Shown here: one piece after another, positions 15,659-28,900 of the stretch
Position numbering within the stretch: the stretch's first letter is position 1
How the letters are laid out: every line of letters starts with the position of its first letter
Source of the DNA: Bolinopsis microptera
Lineage: Eukaryota > Ctenophora > Tentaculata > Lobata > Bolinopsidae
Assembly (NCBI RefSeq): GCF_026151205.1
Contig: NC_087077.1
Coordinates: 4,464,001 to 4,528,000, forward strand
Reading direction: 5' to 3'
Length of the DNA: 64,000 nt
Made by a program: the position numbers and the translations under genes
The notes under the pieces: model-generated
What the model was told of the DNA's origin: nothing
Database searches by the model: none
The model's input: the letters and a program-made list of their open reading frames with translations, nothing else

Positions 15659-16979
15659 GAAGTGTGAGACTCCAGTATAAGAGTATATTATCTCCTTCCT
15701 TAGTGGCATTTTATGGAACAAACGGCAGGAGCGCTGTTTTATTATTGAGTAAACTTTCGTCATTTAGTGGCGCGAGAGCTAGTTTGGGTTCTTTTTTAGA
15801 TACACAACTTTATCATAACATTATCAGACATTTTATTTGCTTTGACCTAATGATAAGTTTTGAGCACCACTGGATAATTTTATCGTGAATTTTCATCGTT
15901 TACAGTATAAGTGTACAGATCAGTTTGTTAATGTTTATATTTCATTTATCTATTTATGTATTATTGCAGCTGAATTTGAGTTAAGAAAACAAGTAAAAGA
16001 TTTTATTTTCTCATTTTTCATTAGAACTTGCAGACAGTGGCGTAACGTTGCCTGTTGGCGCCCCCCCCCCCCCCCCCCGCCGTAAAGGCGCCCCCCTGTT
16101 GGCGCCCCCCTGTTGGCGCCCCCTCCCCTTTTGGTGCCCCTCCCTAAAATTGAACAAATTAGGTGATTTTAGAGGATGAGCCGGTAAAATCTCTAAAAAA
16201 GTGTGTATCTAGAGCAAAACGCGCAGTTTTGCTAGTACTTTAGTTAAGTTTTCGAAATTGTCCCACATTCAAACGACGATTTGGCGCCCCCCTGCACAGC
16301 GGGGTCAGCGCCCAGCGGGGCCCTTCGTTACGCCACTGCTTGCAGATCATTACAATTTGAGCTCTCCACTTCTTAACTTTCGAGGTCTACATATAATCAG
16401 TGCTGTAAGCCGCTCTCTCCAAAATTGACGAATCGTTGCGCTCAACTGTAATTTAAGCCGCGCGAAATTTCCATATTTGGAAGACGTTACTATAGTGACC
16501 AACTAGTGCACAACGGCTCGGACATTTGAATTGCATGACCACTAATGAACCTATGAAAGTTGGGACCTGAGTTTGAGGAATTTATTTTCTCATGGTGTCA
16601 ACTGTCACATGTTTGCCAAAGTGGTTCTAGGATTCAGAGACTTCACATCACCAGAGAACACTACACATTTGACACGTATGCTTTGTATCTGGGTAGTCAT
16701 TAGCCGGAAGTCGGATCAGCATTTCGTAAATAATAGCACCCCACTTCTTACATTCTTTACGTGGCAAGTTATCCCAAAAGAGGGAAGATTGTTCGCGGAG
16801 ACTGATTCGGCCGAAAGAGCGGTTATTTACACTAGGATATTCTGTCCGATCACTTACGAATTCCATCACGAACAATAGTCAAAAGCATTCCTTCTCTAGG
16901 ATAAAATAAATAACCAGATAAAATAAACAAGATAAAAACTCGTGTCATACCCCATCCTCAGCAGAACAATAAAATAAAA
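15659..16979. other. Intergenic interval between convergent calcyphosin-like gene and RIOK1
   Basis: Contains the hAT-like MITE at 16035-16338. ORFs of 66 to 101 aa here show no family resemblance or coherent splice context. The 3' ends of the plus-strand EF-hand gene and minus-strand RIOK1 face each other across it. Confidence 0.6.
16035..16338. mobile_element. hAT-like MITE, 304 bp
   Basis: Starts CAGTGGCGTAACG and ends CGTTACGCCACTG, a perfect 13-bp terminal inverted repeat. It is flanked by an exact 8-bp direct repeat CTTGCAGA (16027-16034 and 16339-16346), the target-site duplication length of the hAT superfamily. The interior is GC-rich with repeated GGCGCCCCCCTGTT units and a long C run, and has no ORF for a transposase, so it is non-autonomous. 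A lone CAGTGGCGTAACA end occurs near 19733. Confidence 0.9.
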
Positions 16980-19900
16980 CTACTTTTTACTTTTGTACTT
17001 TTTATCCCTGGCCTTTTTCAGATGTTTGGGGGTTTTGAGTGTCCGGTTTTCAGCCTTGGCTATTTTAAACTGTTTTCTCCGGTCCTTGTTTTCCTCTTTA
17101 CTGAGTTTCTTATGGCAGGTGTTGTGAAGAGTATTGTCCGCCTCTTCTTCCTCCATGTCTTTTTCATCTGGATCATCTACCTCTGAAAAGAAAGGAATTT
17201 AGTTTCGCGCTGTAAAAATTGAATATTGGTGAAATAACTACAACTTCAAAGTTAGTGGGAACTACCAGTCTACAACCAACCTGACTAATGCTGCACACTG
17301 CGGACAAGGGAGATAAGGTGGTCATTAACCCGCCGATTAGCGTCAAGACCCCACACAAAATCAAGGTGATTGTAGTCGTCGTAAAAGACATTCTTGATGA
17401 TCACTCCCGGTTTCAACTGTCCCTCCAGCCACACTACATCGCGTGGATCTGCCAGAAAGTCGTTCCCTCCCGCGAACAGAGCAGTTGGGACGGACAGAGC
17501 AGATATTTCGTATTTGGGTGGTGTGGTGGAGTTGTACTGCTTCATGTTTAGTTCCGGGGTTCCGTAGTCGTACTTCTGGAGTTGTCTGTCTCTGAGGAGT
17601 TGAGCCCAGTGTATGATGTTCCGAGAGCTGGTGCCAGCAGGACAGTGTCCCGCGTATCTGGGGACTCTAGTTGCGTTCATGTTAGAAGTGTCAAAGCCAC
17701 ACCCCAGGAAGATGATATTCTCACAGAGGGTGTGTTTAGCACGGGGACACACCATCGTCACTAACGTCTCCATTAGCCAGGTGGGAACTGCAAACTCGTT
17801 CACTCCAAAGATATCCACTAGTTTCTCTATCTCTGGGGCCACAATGCTCAGTGCTCTCATCATACCCTCCACATGTGTAATCCGCGCTACTGGGGCCAGG
17901 GCCCCGAACACATTAACTTTACTAGCTAGCTGCTGGTTTTGGGAGAACCCCAGAAATCCCATCAAAGTGCCCTGAGAGTGCCCGAAGTAGGAGAGGGTTT
18001 TAGCATTGGTGGTATTAAGAACGTAGTTTATCATGGTAGGTAGATCCACCAGGGCCATCTCGTCAAAACTAAACTTCCAGAAGGGAGCACTCCTGTGGTC
18101 GAGTGTAGTGTGGTCCTTGGAGTAGGTGTTACCCCGGATGTTCCCCATCCAGACATCAAACCCCGCGTCTGCCATCATGAAGCCCAGACTCTCCTCAGGG
18201 CTGTTAATGACCCAGGTAGCACTAGAGTCTTCGAGTCCGTGCTGCAGCAGCACCACAGGTTTAGGCACGGAGTGTTGTTTGTAGTTTATACCGTGAGGGA
18301 TTCTGTGCATTTCTAAGATGTAGCCGTCTTCAGTGGTGACCCAGTGGCTCTCAGCCGGATATCCCCAGAACTCTATAAGACCAGGAGTTGGGAGCTCCAA
18401 CTCAGGATCACCTCGACTGAGGGCTGAGCCAACCAGACAGGCTAGGATAATAACAAGCATGTTGAACAAGTAACTAAACTACCACAGACTAGCCCCTTTA
18501 TACACACCACGGTTATCAGGGGACACCACGGGTTCTTGTTGCAATCTCTGATTACATTTGCGTGATATATTACTCTGGCTAAGGCACTACTTGTTACTTT
18601 TCTGTTATCATATCATAAAGTAGCCCAGAATACGACAAACTTTATGTGACAATTTGATTCTATATCTGTACGACGTACATAAATCCCTTACTCCTTCATA
18701 AATTTAACCAAGTTTGGAATCGACAATTTCAATAACGCGAACGGCCTAAATTATGGGTTGTTAGGTACAACAACACAAAATTCTGAAACCAAGAAAAAGT
18801 TCAAACGATTGTCTACAAACCAGTTTATGAATCTCGATATTCAGAAGTAAAGTTATGACCCGTTGAAAAATATTGATTTCATTATGAAATGCAAATAAAA
18901 CTTCAAACAGGAAAATAATTCTGGCACCCTGCTGTACGTGTTATTTCAAACCGGTGTTCACGAGGTTAATATTGAGGCTTATCTGAAACAAAAATAGCAT
19001 TCAAGTTTTCTAAAACAGGCGAGAATACAATAACAATAAACATACCCATGTTCTGTTCTTCACACTCCTCCTCGGAGTCTGATTCTTCTTCATTCTCTGA
19101 ATCATTTGTCTCCAATAATCTGAAAAGTTTAAAGTTTCAACACCAGACAATTTGTCATTTTTACAACAAATTACATCGTGCCCCCACGATGATACAGGTG
19201 CGACTGTTTCGCGACCCTTCGTCTTATTATACGTATATACAGAAAGTTTGTAATCTCTAGCGAATCTGGTAACATCTGGCCCATGTTAATGTTAATGATA
19301 CACACGGTAACTCTAAAACATCATAGCTAGGCTGTTCTAACTTTAATTCATGACTTTACTAAATCTCTTGGCACTTAACAAGTTGAGACATAAGATTTCT
19401 AACGTTTTAATCATGTCTATTGATTTTGTTGTTTGATAGGACTGAAACTAAACCCATCAGCTAGCCTACAAATACAGGTGTGGGTAAACGACTACAGGCT
19501 GCAGCTTGTTCCTGTAATCTGAATTATAGAACCAGACGGTATCGTGTCCCAGCTGCGTGGAGTTGTTGGCAGTTTTAATTAGTCCTTTACCGTTTACAGT
19601 CGACTTGATTTTGTTCCTCTCACGACAAAAAATGTGAGCTCCTTTAAAGTTAACACAGATATTTGTTCTTCAAGAATACGTTAAAACTAACGACGACTGA
19701 CGAGGCCCTTATTGTTAGTCGGACAATGACCAGTGGCGTAACATTTGGCTCGCCCGATAAAATTATCAGGCACCATTGTGGCACAGTGACAGTTGTTAAT
19801 ATAAACAGTTATTAGTAGTAGCAACAGTACCTTGGCTGTGTAGATCCAGTCCTCATGTCGTTAGACATCCCTATAACCTCTCTGTACAGCACCTCCTTAC

Positions 19901-22900
19901 CCTCCCCTGACTTAATCTGCGGACAGTTGTTTAGTTGTTTAGTTGTTTAGTTGTTTAGCTGTTTAGTTGTTCAGTTGTTTAGTTGTTTAGTTGTTCAGTT
20001 GTTTAGTTGTTTAGTTGTTTAGTTGTTTAGTTGTTCAATCTTCTGTTTCTCAATGCTATCCATCAGTTGTTTTGGATATATTTTGGTGAGAACATAATTT
20101 TGCCATTATTACGTTATTGCGTAATCGGTTTAGCTCAGAAATAATGTTGAAAAGGGCTGCTGTATTTGGGAGGTAACTCCCTATGCTCTGGCTATAGTAA
20201 ATAAGTAAATACCTTGTTAAGGTACCTAGTAAAATACCTATGCTCTGGCTATAGTAAATAAGTAAATACCTTGTAAAGGTACCTAGTAATATACCTTGGA
20301 GAGATCTTGTTCAAAGTTCTTGACGTCGTCTAACACTCTTGGAATGTAGGACTTCTTGAAAACCTCTGCGTCGACAGTATCTTCCTCTTCCTCTTGACCT
20401 GTGCAATAGAAGTGGAGGTACAATACAATGTACATGGTACATATACAATGCAATAGGTACATCTCACTATGTAGGAATGTTGGTATTTTCTCCACTATTT
20501 GTGCTCCAATGAACGAATTATAAAAATAACTGCTAGTATGACTAACCCTGTAAAGCTATCTCCTCTGCAGTGTCTAGGTAATGTTCAATGTTCTCGTCAG
20601 TAATTGACTTGTCAGTAACAAAGTTAAACAACGCTTTTACTGACATAACCGGTACTCCGAACTTCTTAAAGAAATCTGAAACATCGCATATAAGGGGGGG
20701 GGGCAGGGTGGGGTGGGAGGGGGGAGGAGGGGGGCCGGGGGGCTGTAGGGAGGGGGGCCGGGGGGCTGTGAGACACTAGTAGTGTTGAGTAACTTATAAC
20801 TTTCAGATTTGCAATCATGGTAACTTTCCCTGACTTTTCTAAACTCTAATAAAAAGGAAATTACCAGTAATATTAGAACAGTCTTTCCTCAGGAACTCCA
20901 GAGCTGAGGGATGGTCGTGTTCCACTGCTTGAGACACGTCTATTATCCTCAGCTCTCCTGCAAATATACTCAGTTCAACCTTATTTGTCGTCATCATGTC
21001 GTCATCGTGTGACGTCATTATGTGAGCAACTTGTTTTATAACACTTTCTTCCGAATTATAGTTCTCTGACACTCTCAATAGAACGCTACTATAATTACAG
21101 AGAGTGTTCCCATTGTTTGGTTATAAAGAGTACACACCAAGTAGACACGCTGTTATTATATCACGTGACACAAGTCAGGACCTTCCCATGTGGGCTAGTT
21201 ACAGCTAGTACTTCCATTGTGAGCTTACTTCTTATTTATTTTATACTTAGTGTAAGGTAAAGGGGGGGGGGGGCCAATGGCATAAAATGGCATAAAATGG
21301 CATAAAATGGAGACTTTTTCTATGGAAAAAATGGAAAAACCCATGAGTAATTCTCCATTTTCTCCATTTTATGCCATGAATTTTGTCTTCGAAATTTCAT
21401 CTTTAACACCATTTAACACCTAAATTGGACATCCTACCATGTTTATTTACGCTTACTAGGGGCGTAACAAGCTTATGAAAGCTCATAGTAGGCTACTAGA
21501 TGCTTATACTAGGTTAGTAGAGGCACACTTCAGGCAAACTCATAATTACTCAAGCCTAGTGTAAAGTTATTTCTACAGGCTACAGCAGGAGTGAGTAATA
21601 GGGGAGAGTAATAGGCACTGAGAAGTGAGACCTGCATCCTCGACAGTCGAAACAAGCTCGCACTGCAAAGGGGAGGCCTGCCTTCCGAGATCGCATTACC
21701 AGGGGGAAGCCTCGAGTCCAAATTTGTGTATCGAGGGGTAGGTGCAGACTTCGATAAACCGAAAAACCAAAAAATATTTTCGGCTTATAATGAAGAGGGT
21801 AGCATGAAACGTGGAGAAAAGTGGTTTTTAGAAAAACTTTGAAAAATGTTGACTTAGAAAATGTTCGGTCCGAGTCATTTACGATACGTACCTCTCGTAT
21901 CGAGAGCTCCCGATTCCCAGCTCGTGTTGCAAAGGGTTTTTCTGAAAACCACTTTTCTCCATGTTTCATGATACTCTGTTCATTATTGGCCGAAAATATC
22001 TTTTTTTTAAATAATTTTTCTCGAAATTCTAAATTTTTCAGGTTTTCAATGGCATAAAATGGCATAAAATGGCATAAAATGGAGACTATTTCTATGGAGA
22101 AAATGGAAAAACCTATGAGTAATTCTCCATTTTCTCCATTTATGCCATTGGCCCCCCCCCCCCCCCCAAGGTAAATTTAAGAGTATTAACCTCAACTTCT
22201 TGGGTAACAAAATATTTGTTTACATATATTTTAGATTCTACTTGGTAAGTGTGGATAAGGTACTCTTATCTTATAGAGTTATATCTATCACAGCCGTGCT
22301 CTTACTAACGACTAATACAAAACCGCTAGACAATACCTCTTTAGCTGTCACGTGACTAGATAGCATGACTACTAATGACTACTAATGACTGTCTTGTTAT
22401 CACAGTAGTTTAAGTGTAGCTATAAATAAACTCACCGTCATTAAACAAGATGTTGAACTCGCTCAGATCCGCGTGTACCAGCAGCGCCTTCTGGTAGATG
22501 TCCCTCACTATTTTAATAGCAGACAGGTATAGCTCCCTGGCTTTAGACTCGTTCAGTTTCACGTCCTTGAGCAGGGGGGCCGGCCAGCCGTTACTCCCCA
22601 CAAACTCCATAACTAACACGTGGTTACGCAGGATAACTGGGTGTGGCACTGAAAATAACACGTAAAATATTAGATTTAGGCTACTTTGTTCGTTTATGCA
22701 CTGTCTGAATTTAGAAATAGTTTAATGTTCATGTTCGTACCGGTACAACTTTGTTTGGTCTCTGAGAAAAGCGGTCTCTTTGGTTAAGTTAACTGAGCCT
22801 TCAGCCCATCAGACAAGAGATGACAGATCAGCCGGTTAGTAGCCTAACTAGATCCTTAGAAGCTCAGATCCTGAGTCTGAACCCATCTTTATCAGGGGTA

Positions 22901-25900
22901 TCATGGTGTCTCCTGCCAGTGAGCCGCGAGTCACACTAATCGCAGTGGCTCGCATATTTACGTCAGCTAGAATGTTAGTACCCTTCATTTCTGAGGAGTC
23001 CCCTTGATGAAGACCCCCCCCCCCCCCCCCCCCCGGCCCCCTTAAGATAAAGGTATTGAACCTTATTGTCTGTTTAATAATTTAGATAGAAACAAACTGC
23101 TACTTATTATCCACTACATATGAGTTAACGGAGTTATCGGAAATAGCTCATCTGTTGCTTATAGATGGTTATTATAACTTTATAAGGAACCAAGTGGTCT
23201 AATCGAGTACTCTCAACATGTTTTACTTTCTACGCTTTCTGCGCCACTAATCGATTAAACACACCTCCAATACTGGATATTAAGTGAATAATTAGACCTC
23301 TAACAGGAGATATTATAACCCCACCCTCCCAACAACAACACAATATCCTTGTACCCGGAAGTTGGACAATGAGTTTAACTACTCAGTCGCATGGAGTGCT
23401 GTTTGTGATCTGACGTGTGTTTAACTGTGTTATTAATATACGATTACGGTCCATGGACACTCACCAGTGGTCATTGATCACCAGTGGTCATTGATCACCA
23501 GTGGTCATTGATCACCAGTGGTCATTGATCACCAGTGGTCATTGATCACCAGTGGTCATTGATCACCAGTCACCACGGCTTTCAAAGTTTTTATTACTTT
23601 GCAAAGTAATGCTCTGGGTTAGAAGACAGGCGTTATAAACATCACTCACAGACTCACAGACGGAGCAACCTGAAAACCCATTGTTCGATATTTCATGAGG
23701 GCAAACTTCAGAGAGCGGAGTTGAGGTGATGTAGATTGTAGAGTCTACATTGTAGACTGTAATATTAGACTGTAATTTTACAGATACTGTAATATTGTTC
23801 AGTGTTGTAAGTAGATAGGTCAGGAATCTTTCAGTTAGATCGTAAATACGTGGTTTATTGAGATATGATCAGTAATCTGAAATATGCAATGGCTCTAACT
23901 GACATTCCTAGAAAGATTTGTACAATTTTTCCGACCACAGTGAGTTCATTTTGTTCAAAATATAATAACGGTCTCATCATTCAATTTGTGGCTTATTTGA
24001 CCGCAACTGCTTTAAGATGAGCTTATATTTTTAGCTGACTGGATGCCACCAACCTAATAGTAATTGAATAGCTTATATTTCAGGTTTTGTCAGTTATTTA
24101 TATTTAGTCGTGCATATGCCATTTATATTGCGTTCTGGTCTCAGAGATTATGTTTTCTTGTTCATTCGGTTTTGTGAGTCATTTCCTAACCAAAGACTTA
24201 CATATTTAGCAAAGGTGTGATGTTGAAATGAAAGCGATGTGGGGAATACTATTAGCTCTGCTAAGCAGCGTCAGACTCAGTGAATGTTTAGTCGCTACGA
24301 CGGGTCAGACATCTGTTTGTTATTATCTTTAAACATTATCGTTTTCGACAAAATTTGACAGTACCACCCCTTGAAATAAAGACTTATCTTATTCTATATC
24401 ATTCTGTACATAATATTACTTTTCACTTTTCAATTAAAAATATCTTCAGAGTGGCAAGAAAAGTCGGATATAACCATATCTTTACCAGAGATCCCCTATA
24501 CTTTGCAAATTGAAACAGAGTGGACAGATAATGGAAACGATCTGGTTTTTATGCTGAAAGATGCTGGTAATGTCCATATTGATCAAATAGCAATAGAAGT
24601 GGTCGCACAAACTCTGACAACAACATCATGTGCTGTTATTGCACTGCCAATCAAGAACAGAGGCAGCGGGATATGGACTATAGATGTGGATACAACAAAG
24701 ATAAAGTTCTCCCTCAACGGAGAATTGATTAAATATTACCAAGATCCTTGCCTCATGAATAGTGTTCGTGACACAAGAAAGATTGAGTTCGGGAATAAAG
24801 ACGACATATCCAAACGTTTCCGATTGCGACCAGGTAACTAAGGGGGAGGGGAGTGCTGTCTCTCTTCTCTTTACAGTCAATTTTTCAATCGTCCATTACA
24901 CCATTATGAGACACCCAGGATATGTATGAAGAACAATTAATTTCAGGTCCATGCATTGCGTACCCAAGCGACTGGAACCTTGTAAAACCAATGAGCCTTG
25001 AAGAGGAAATAGACGCTGGAACTAAAGTAACGGTGGAGTGTGAAGAACCGAGAGTTAACAAAGGAAGCAGTGAGGTCACGTGTGTAACTGGGGACCAATG
25101 GCAGTTTGAAGAGAAACCTGACTGTGCACTTCGTGAGTTGGTGCTGCCACTTTTACTTTAAGTTTCAGATCCTGCATCTACCGTCTTCCTATTTTGATTT
25201 GTCTACAAAGTTGATTTAATCACTGCCGATATAAATAACCCCAAATAATCCATTATCCGTCAGAGTGTACGGGGTTTAACACAGCAGACCTCCCGAACAT
25301 GAGCATTGCCTCCCTCCCGGCATTTGAGGGCACTGTGTTAAAGGTCACGTGTTTTGGAGGAACATTCCAACTGGGAGGGAATCACGTGACATGTGTCAGT
25401 GGGGACAAGTTCAGTTCTGATAAACAACCGGACTGCAGGCAAATAGGTAATATAAATACTTGCTGATATATTAATCAGTTAGAGTTTCTGTCATCTTATA
25501 ACATCAAGTTGAGAAGCTTTTTTAAGGAGACAACATATAATCTAACTAATAATCCCAGAATGTGTGTCTGTCTGTCTGTTTGTAATTTCCGAGCAGCTTA
25601 ATCAAGAAAACGGTAAGAGTTGCGGGACTGATTTTTTCGGTAAAGTGCCGACAAAACTCTGACGAAGTTAAATGATAAAGGTTTTTTAAATCGGTCGTTG
25701 GTAGGTGGTTTAATTGATGGTTTTGTACCACAAATGTTACATAAAATGGTTTGAGCAGAACGGTAAGAGTTACGGGGCTCGCATATATCTCTCTGTCTCT
25801 CTCTCTGTTCTGGTCAACGGTTTCTGGCCTCTTACTAAAAGATGGAGGCCTTCTCACCGTGCCCACAGAATGCAACTCCTGCTAGCTGCACGCCAGGACT

Positions 25901-28900
25901 CCCAAAGTATATACGAAATCATAAAATAATAAATATCAATGCAACAGACCCCTGGAGTCTTGAAGCTGTCACTACCTGTCTCAGAGCAAACCCACTTCCG
26001 TTGTAGTACTTCTGCGGGCAGACAAGGGACTTCCGAGCAAGGTCAAAGCCTGGGAGATATGTCTCTATGCGGAGATGGGCCTAGGTTGAGTTCCTAGTAT
26101 GGGATTTAGCGAAAGTTCCTGGTGAAGAATCCTAGGAGGTTACCCAAAAGGGTTTTCCCTATCCAGTCTTGTCGACTGTTCCACAAATTTGAAGATATGA
26201 TTGAAGATTACTGTTTTTAAGGTAGAGTTTACCAATTATCCTCATTCTGAACGTCATGATCTGGATGCACTTGCAGAGGAGGTGCTGGGATGTTTCTGCT
26301 TCTCCTGAAAAGTGTTCACAATCTTGCGTCTCGAAGTTGACGTTGTTTGCCACGTTCTGAAAATAAACTAGTGGGCGGCTGTGACCTATCCTGAAAGCGA
26401 CCATGTAAGCCATCTGATGTGAGTTCCAGAAAAATTAAAGTTCCTGTATTTATATTTGTGGAGGAACATCTCAAGTGGAATGTTTCTTTGTCACTGAGTG
26501 TGGCCTAATTGGGAGGAACGGTTCTGGTCCGATGGGGATGTTGTTGGATTGATCGTCCCTTGCGAATTCGTCCGCTAGTTCTTTACCGTATACTCCTTCA
26601 TGTCCTGGAACGAAGTTCTACTCGATGAGAATACCTAGTGAGTTGAGTTGGTCTGAGATGTTCAGAACGAACCTGGAGTTAAAACTGGTGCTGTTAAGCG
26701 CTATAAATGCAGCCTGGGAATCTGAGATCCTAAGTTATCATTAGTCCAGATACTTGCCATTGTATAACGCAAATAGCGGGTACGATTTCCTCAATGAACC
26801 TGAAGAAGGAATATCTGTCCTGAAATGATACCATGTATCGTCGAGCTAAAAAATGAATCAAAAGTTAGAGTAAATCGTTAAACGCAATGATGTTTATTCC
26901 TGGTCCGGTTAGCTTTGCGTCTCAGAACTAAAGAGGTCCACTATGCTTTAGTGAGCTATACTGTCCACCAGGGTACTGTAGATCTAAGGGTTCCCCGTGT
27001 AATGGGGCAGGCTGTGAAAAAGCATCTCTGCAGGATGTCCGAGATGAACTGTTTTCGAGTGTTGAGAACTTCCGCTGTAGAACTGAATAGAACCAGTTGC
27101 AGTAGGGGTGTCAGTCAAACACTGCTGGCTACTAGATGATTGTAGACTGTAGAGCGTCCAGTCACATTTCAATGAAGAGTGTGGCAAAGTTAACCCGGTC
27201 CCCTGAAAAGTGGTTACTGGAGGAAGAAGTGCCAGGAATTCTCGCTATCAGTGTGTCCTCGTAGTCAGAGTTGACATCCCTAACACTGTCTTATCACGAG
27301 CCTGTGTCTAGCGTGTGTCAGCCCTAACGCATTAGCTGTCTTAACTGAAAAGACCTGAAAAGTGGTTACTGGAGGGAGAAGTGCCAAGACTACTCATTAT
27401 CAGTGTGTCCTTGTAGTCAGGATGAGCAAATTGGAATCCCTAGCTCTGTGGTGGGTGACTTCGATGGGACCTGAAAGCTGAAAGAGAATTTCCTGGTGAT
27501 TTAATAGCTCTTAGAGCTATGTATCTGTGTCTAACGTATCGTCGTTTGTGTGTGTACTATCTTGTAACCTGATATCTGAAAGAGAAATTTCCTGGTGCTT
27601 GGTAGCTGTTAGTGTTGACTTCCTGGTTCCTATGGGAACTTTGAGTTGGCAAGTCCCAACCTTTGTACTCAACAAGAGAGCACACCACCCGTTAGTGCCA
27701 ACCAGGCCACACCACGTGGAGGTTCGGAGAGGATTTCGTGACCCGGCTCGCATATATATATGTAGCTGCATAATTAGTGTAATTGATTTACCCGGGTAAG
27801 ATTCGCTGTCTATACTATAATCTTATTAGGGGAGGGGGCACTGTTTGGACTGCAGAGAGAGAGTTCATACTTTCAATCTTTCATACGGCAATGTTATGCG
27901 TGTTCACAAATATGATAGGCGGGTGTGGTGTTAAGGGTTAATTTCTATTGATTATTGTTTAAGATACTATTACTATTGTTTAAGATACCATTGGATACTA
28001 ACGTGAGGGCACTCCGAATAGAATTACTCACCTAATGCGGGTTCTGACTCAACGGGTAAATGCTCTTACCCTTTTTAACTGCGGCAGTGAAATCCCGGCC
28101 GAAGGCCGGGTTACACTAGTAATAATAATAAGTTGACAGTGACGAGTAATTTAAGGAGATACTCGAGATAAAGACTATTTAAGGCAAGTCTTTACCTCGG
28201 ATAAACTCTAGCTTTCGGGATAAAGAATAAATATTGTTAACGAATAATAATTTGTTAAAAGTGACAGATTCAGCTTCCAAATTTAACTAATCCCAAAGAT
28301 GTGACGGTTTTGATAGTGAGAAATTCTTACAAACTCATCAAGAACGTTAGTGGTTTAACATTTTATTTTCTGACTATTTCAAGTTGAAGGGATTACATAC
28401 TCTGGGTAAAAACTATGCAATTTCATAAAGTTCTAAATGTAGTAACTCTTTAGTGGTTATGTTAAATTGTAGATGTTTTAGTGCTGTTTCTTACTTGATC
28501 TAGTTTATTTATAATGCAACTGTAATCATTTCAGGTTCTTCCAATATATAAAGACTGACGTTTTACTTCGACTAAATGAAGATATTCAAATAGAACTTGG
28601 GACTTCGGTTCTGTATTTAAACAATATACTTTAGAACAGTAAGAAAATGCTTAACAAGCACATTGTCACAATTAAAGTGAACACAATTCCAAGATAGTTA
28701 TATTTTGTGATGTTAAATTATACTAATATTCTTGATATCATTTTTAATATTATTTTTGCTTTCATTAAAAACAATTAAAATGTGACCTTATTTAAAATAA
28801 ATTATTTTGTCAAATGCCCGGGGCCTGTCGCAGCTGATAACTAGAGAAAGTATTTGTGTAGTATTGTACTGGGAACCTAGATTGCAGCTGTTTGGAACAC

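Noticed and set aside
17288-18316. Plus-strand ORFs of 60-120 aa
   Set aside because: Antisense shadows of the lipase gene.
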